From an uncultured Erysipelotrichaceae bacterium (lineage in GTDB: Bacteria; Bacillota_I; Bacilli_A; Erysipelotrichales; Erysipelotrichaceae): a stretch of 64,000 nucleotides of DNA. Shown here one piece after another: positions 62,875-64,000 of this stretch (position 1 is its first letter; each line of letters opens with the position of its first letter). The DNA is taken from assembly GCA_947569705.1 (NCBI GenBank), contig CANOSP010000002.1, forward strand, positions 80,638 through 144,637, read 5' to 3'. Both the position numbers and the translations under genes were made by a program. The notes under the pieces are model-generated. The model worked only from the letters and a program-made list of their open reading frames with translations, did not search any database and was not told the DNA's origin.

Positions 62875-64000
62875 TTATTGAAATGTATCTTTATGATTAG
62901 ATCTTCTTGACTTTCTTTTTTTATACTGTGCATAAATCATTGTGACTGATGTGATGATTAATAAGATCCACCACCATGCCCATTTGGTATTGTCTCCGGT
63001 ATTCGCTCCGCCTAGATTTTTGTTAAAACCTGCGCCGTTATAACTGTCATCTAACAGATTCTTATCTGCTTTACCATCTCCGTCAGTATCAATATTATGA
63101 TCAGCTTTACCATCACCGTCTGTATCAATATTGAGAGTTGGCTTTAATCCGCTCATCGTATTGTAAGTAAAGCCGTTCACTGTAACTGTTTTATTTGGTT
63201 TCCATGACTTGATTTCAAGTATGTTGAGATCAGCTTTACCATCGCCATCTTTATCAATATTGATGTCAGGTTTTCCGTCGCCGTCGGTATCTACATCAAG
63301 ATCGGGAATACCATCGCCATCTAAGTCGATATTTAATTCAGGTTTACAGTCATTGTTTAGATCAAGGTTGATGTCGGGAATACCGTCACCATCGGTATCT
63401 ACATTGATTTCAACACCGTCAAGCTTACATTGCTTATTAGGTTTCTTATTACCGTTTGCATCGTATTCGGTTCCATCAGGTAATACAACAGTTCCATCAG
63501 GTTTGATAATTGCGCCGTCTGGTGTATCAATCTCTGTTCCGTTAGGGAATTCTACTTTACCGCCATCAGGTATTTCCACGCTGCCATCCGGTTTCTTCTC
63601 AGGCTGCTTGCCGTCTTCATTTGGCTTTCCGCATACTTCATCTCCGGTACTTGGTTTTCCATCAGGTCCTACCACACAAGTATCGCCCGGCTTCTTATTA
63701 CCGTTTGGATCATACTCGGTTCCATCCGGTAATGTGACTGATCCGTCCGGGTGAATGATCGCCCCATCAGGTGTATCAATCTCTGTTCCATTAGGGAACT
63801 CTACTTTACCGCCGTCAGGTACTTCCACACTGCCGTCAGGTTTCTTTTCAGGTTGTGTCCCATCTTCACTCGGCAATCCGCATACTTCATCATTGGTATT
63901 CGGTTTTCCATCAGGTCCTACTACACAGTTGTTATCTTTGTTTAACTCTTGCTTATCATTACTGATCGCATATCTTAATAATTCATCTGTGATAAAGGTT
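62875..64000 (-). CDS. Second giant surface protein, C-terminal part (start outside window)
   Basis: The frame is open to the window edge (reading TFITDELLRYAISNDKQE), so the start lies outside. At least 374 residues are visible: two copies of the PDG/CVVGPDG block, against one in the neighbour, the same calcium-type DxDGDGxxD repeats, and the same GGANTGDNTKW anchor, membrane helix and basic tail. The last 200 residues are almost identical to those of the gene at 58022, a recent tandem duplication or gene conversion. Likely cell-surface adhesin; the anchoring enzyme is unknown. Confidence 0.85.
   Translation of the reverse strand, partial: TFITDELLRYAISNDKQELNKDNNCVVGPDGKPNTNDEVCGLPSEDGTQPEKKPDGSVEVPDGGKVEFPNGTEIDTPDGAIIHPDGSVTLPDGTEYDPNGNKKPGDTCVVGPDGKPSTGDEVCGKPNEDGKQPEKKPDGSVEIPDGGKVEFPNGTEIDTPDGAIIKPDGTVVLPDGTEYDANGNKKPNKQCKLDGVEINVDTDGDGIPDINLDLNNDCKPELNIDLDGDGIPDLDVDTDGDGKPDINIDKDGDGKADLNILEIKSWKPNKTVTVNGFTYNTMSGLKPTLNIDTDGDGKADHNIDTDGDGKADKNLLDDSYNGAGFNKNLGGANTGDNTKWAWWWILLIITSVTMIYAQYKKRKSRRSNHKDTFQ

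Overview
The window reads as chromosomal DNA from a low-GC, endospore-lineage Firmicute, most likely of the Erysipelotrichia (inference). Supporting points are Bacillus-like origin-proximal neighbourhoods (rnmV-rsmA-ispE, pth-mfd, rqcP/spoVT and yabP-yabQ-divIC), a fused clostridial-type PurL with a C-terminal glutaminase domain, an iron-sulfur type PurF, strong AGGAGG ribosome sites, and TGA used as an ordinary stop (purN, rnmV, thrC).

Layout. 1-5533: the end of purL, then purF-purM-purN-purH. 5791-10520: an M50 membrane protease, a 3D-domain lipoprotein, a candidate small RNA and rnmV-rsmA-ispE. 10638-16466 (minus): an LCP cell-wall ligase, fhs and purD, the c-di-AMP receptor DarA and a histidine phosphatase. 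purD and fhs complement the pur operon; Fhs makes the 10-formyl-THF used by PurN and PurH. 16538-21594 (minus): two tandem YtrB-like ATPase/permease modules around a YtrA-type GntR regulator; the last permease is interrupted by an in-frame TGA. 21916-30320 (minus): a PD-(D/E)XK nuclease/transposase, a row of lipoproteins and small membrane proteins, and an AgrC/AgrA-like two-component system with two near-identical LytTR-type promoters. 30463-37757: divIC, yabQ, yabP, then a 1.4 kb gene-free array of about 20 palindromes, a sortase, a DUF4230 protein, rqcP, spoVT and an HTH protein. 38066-46004: divergent threonine units (hom-lysC-asd and thrC-thrB-ACT protein), maf and a tRNA-Thr. 46119-53002: small genes, mfd and pth.

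53003-58000 is an accessory island. It holds four related copies of an Fst/par-like type I toxin locus (two intact-looking, two decayed), an AbiE-like toxin-antitoxin pair, and Sel1 and GNAT genes driven by copies of one promoter cassette. 58022-64000 (minus) holds two tandem paralogous giant surface proteins with DxDGDG repeats and an unusual ANTGD-type C-terminal anchor; the second runs off the window.

The least explained signals are: (1) the helically phased array of 17-bp palindromes at 32134-33589; (2) the type I toxin family with mok-like leader reading frames; (3) a possible anti-Shine-Dalgarno-loop small RNA at 8054-8166; (4) the duplicated LytTR promoters with a histidine kinase remnant and an unlisted 54-residue membrane peptide; (5) TGTCAC-N5-GTGACA palindromes around rqcP-spoVT.
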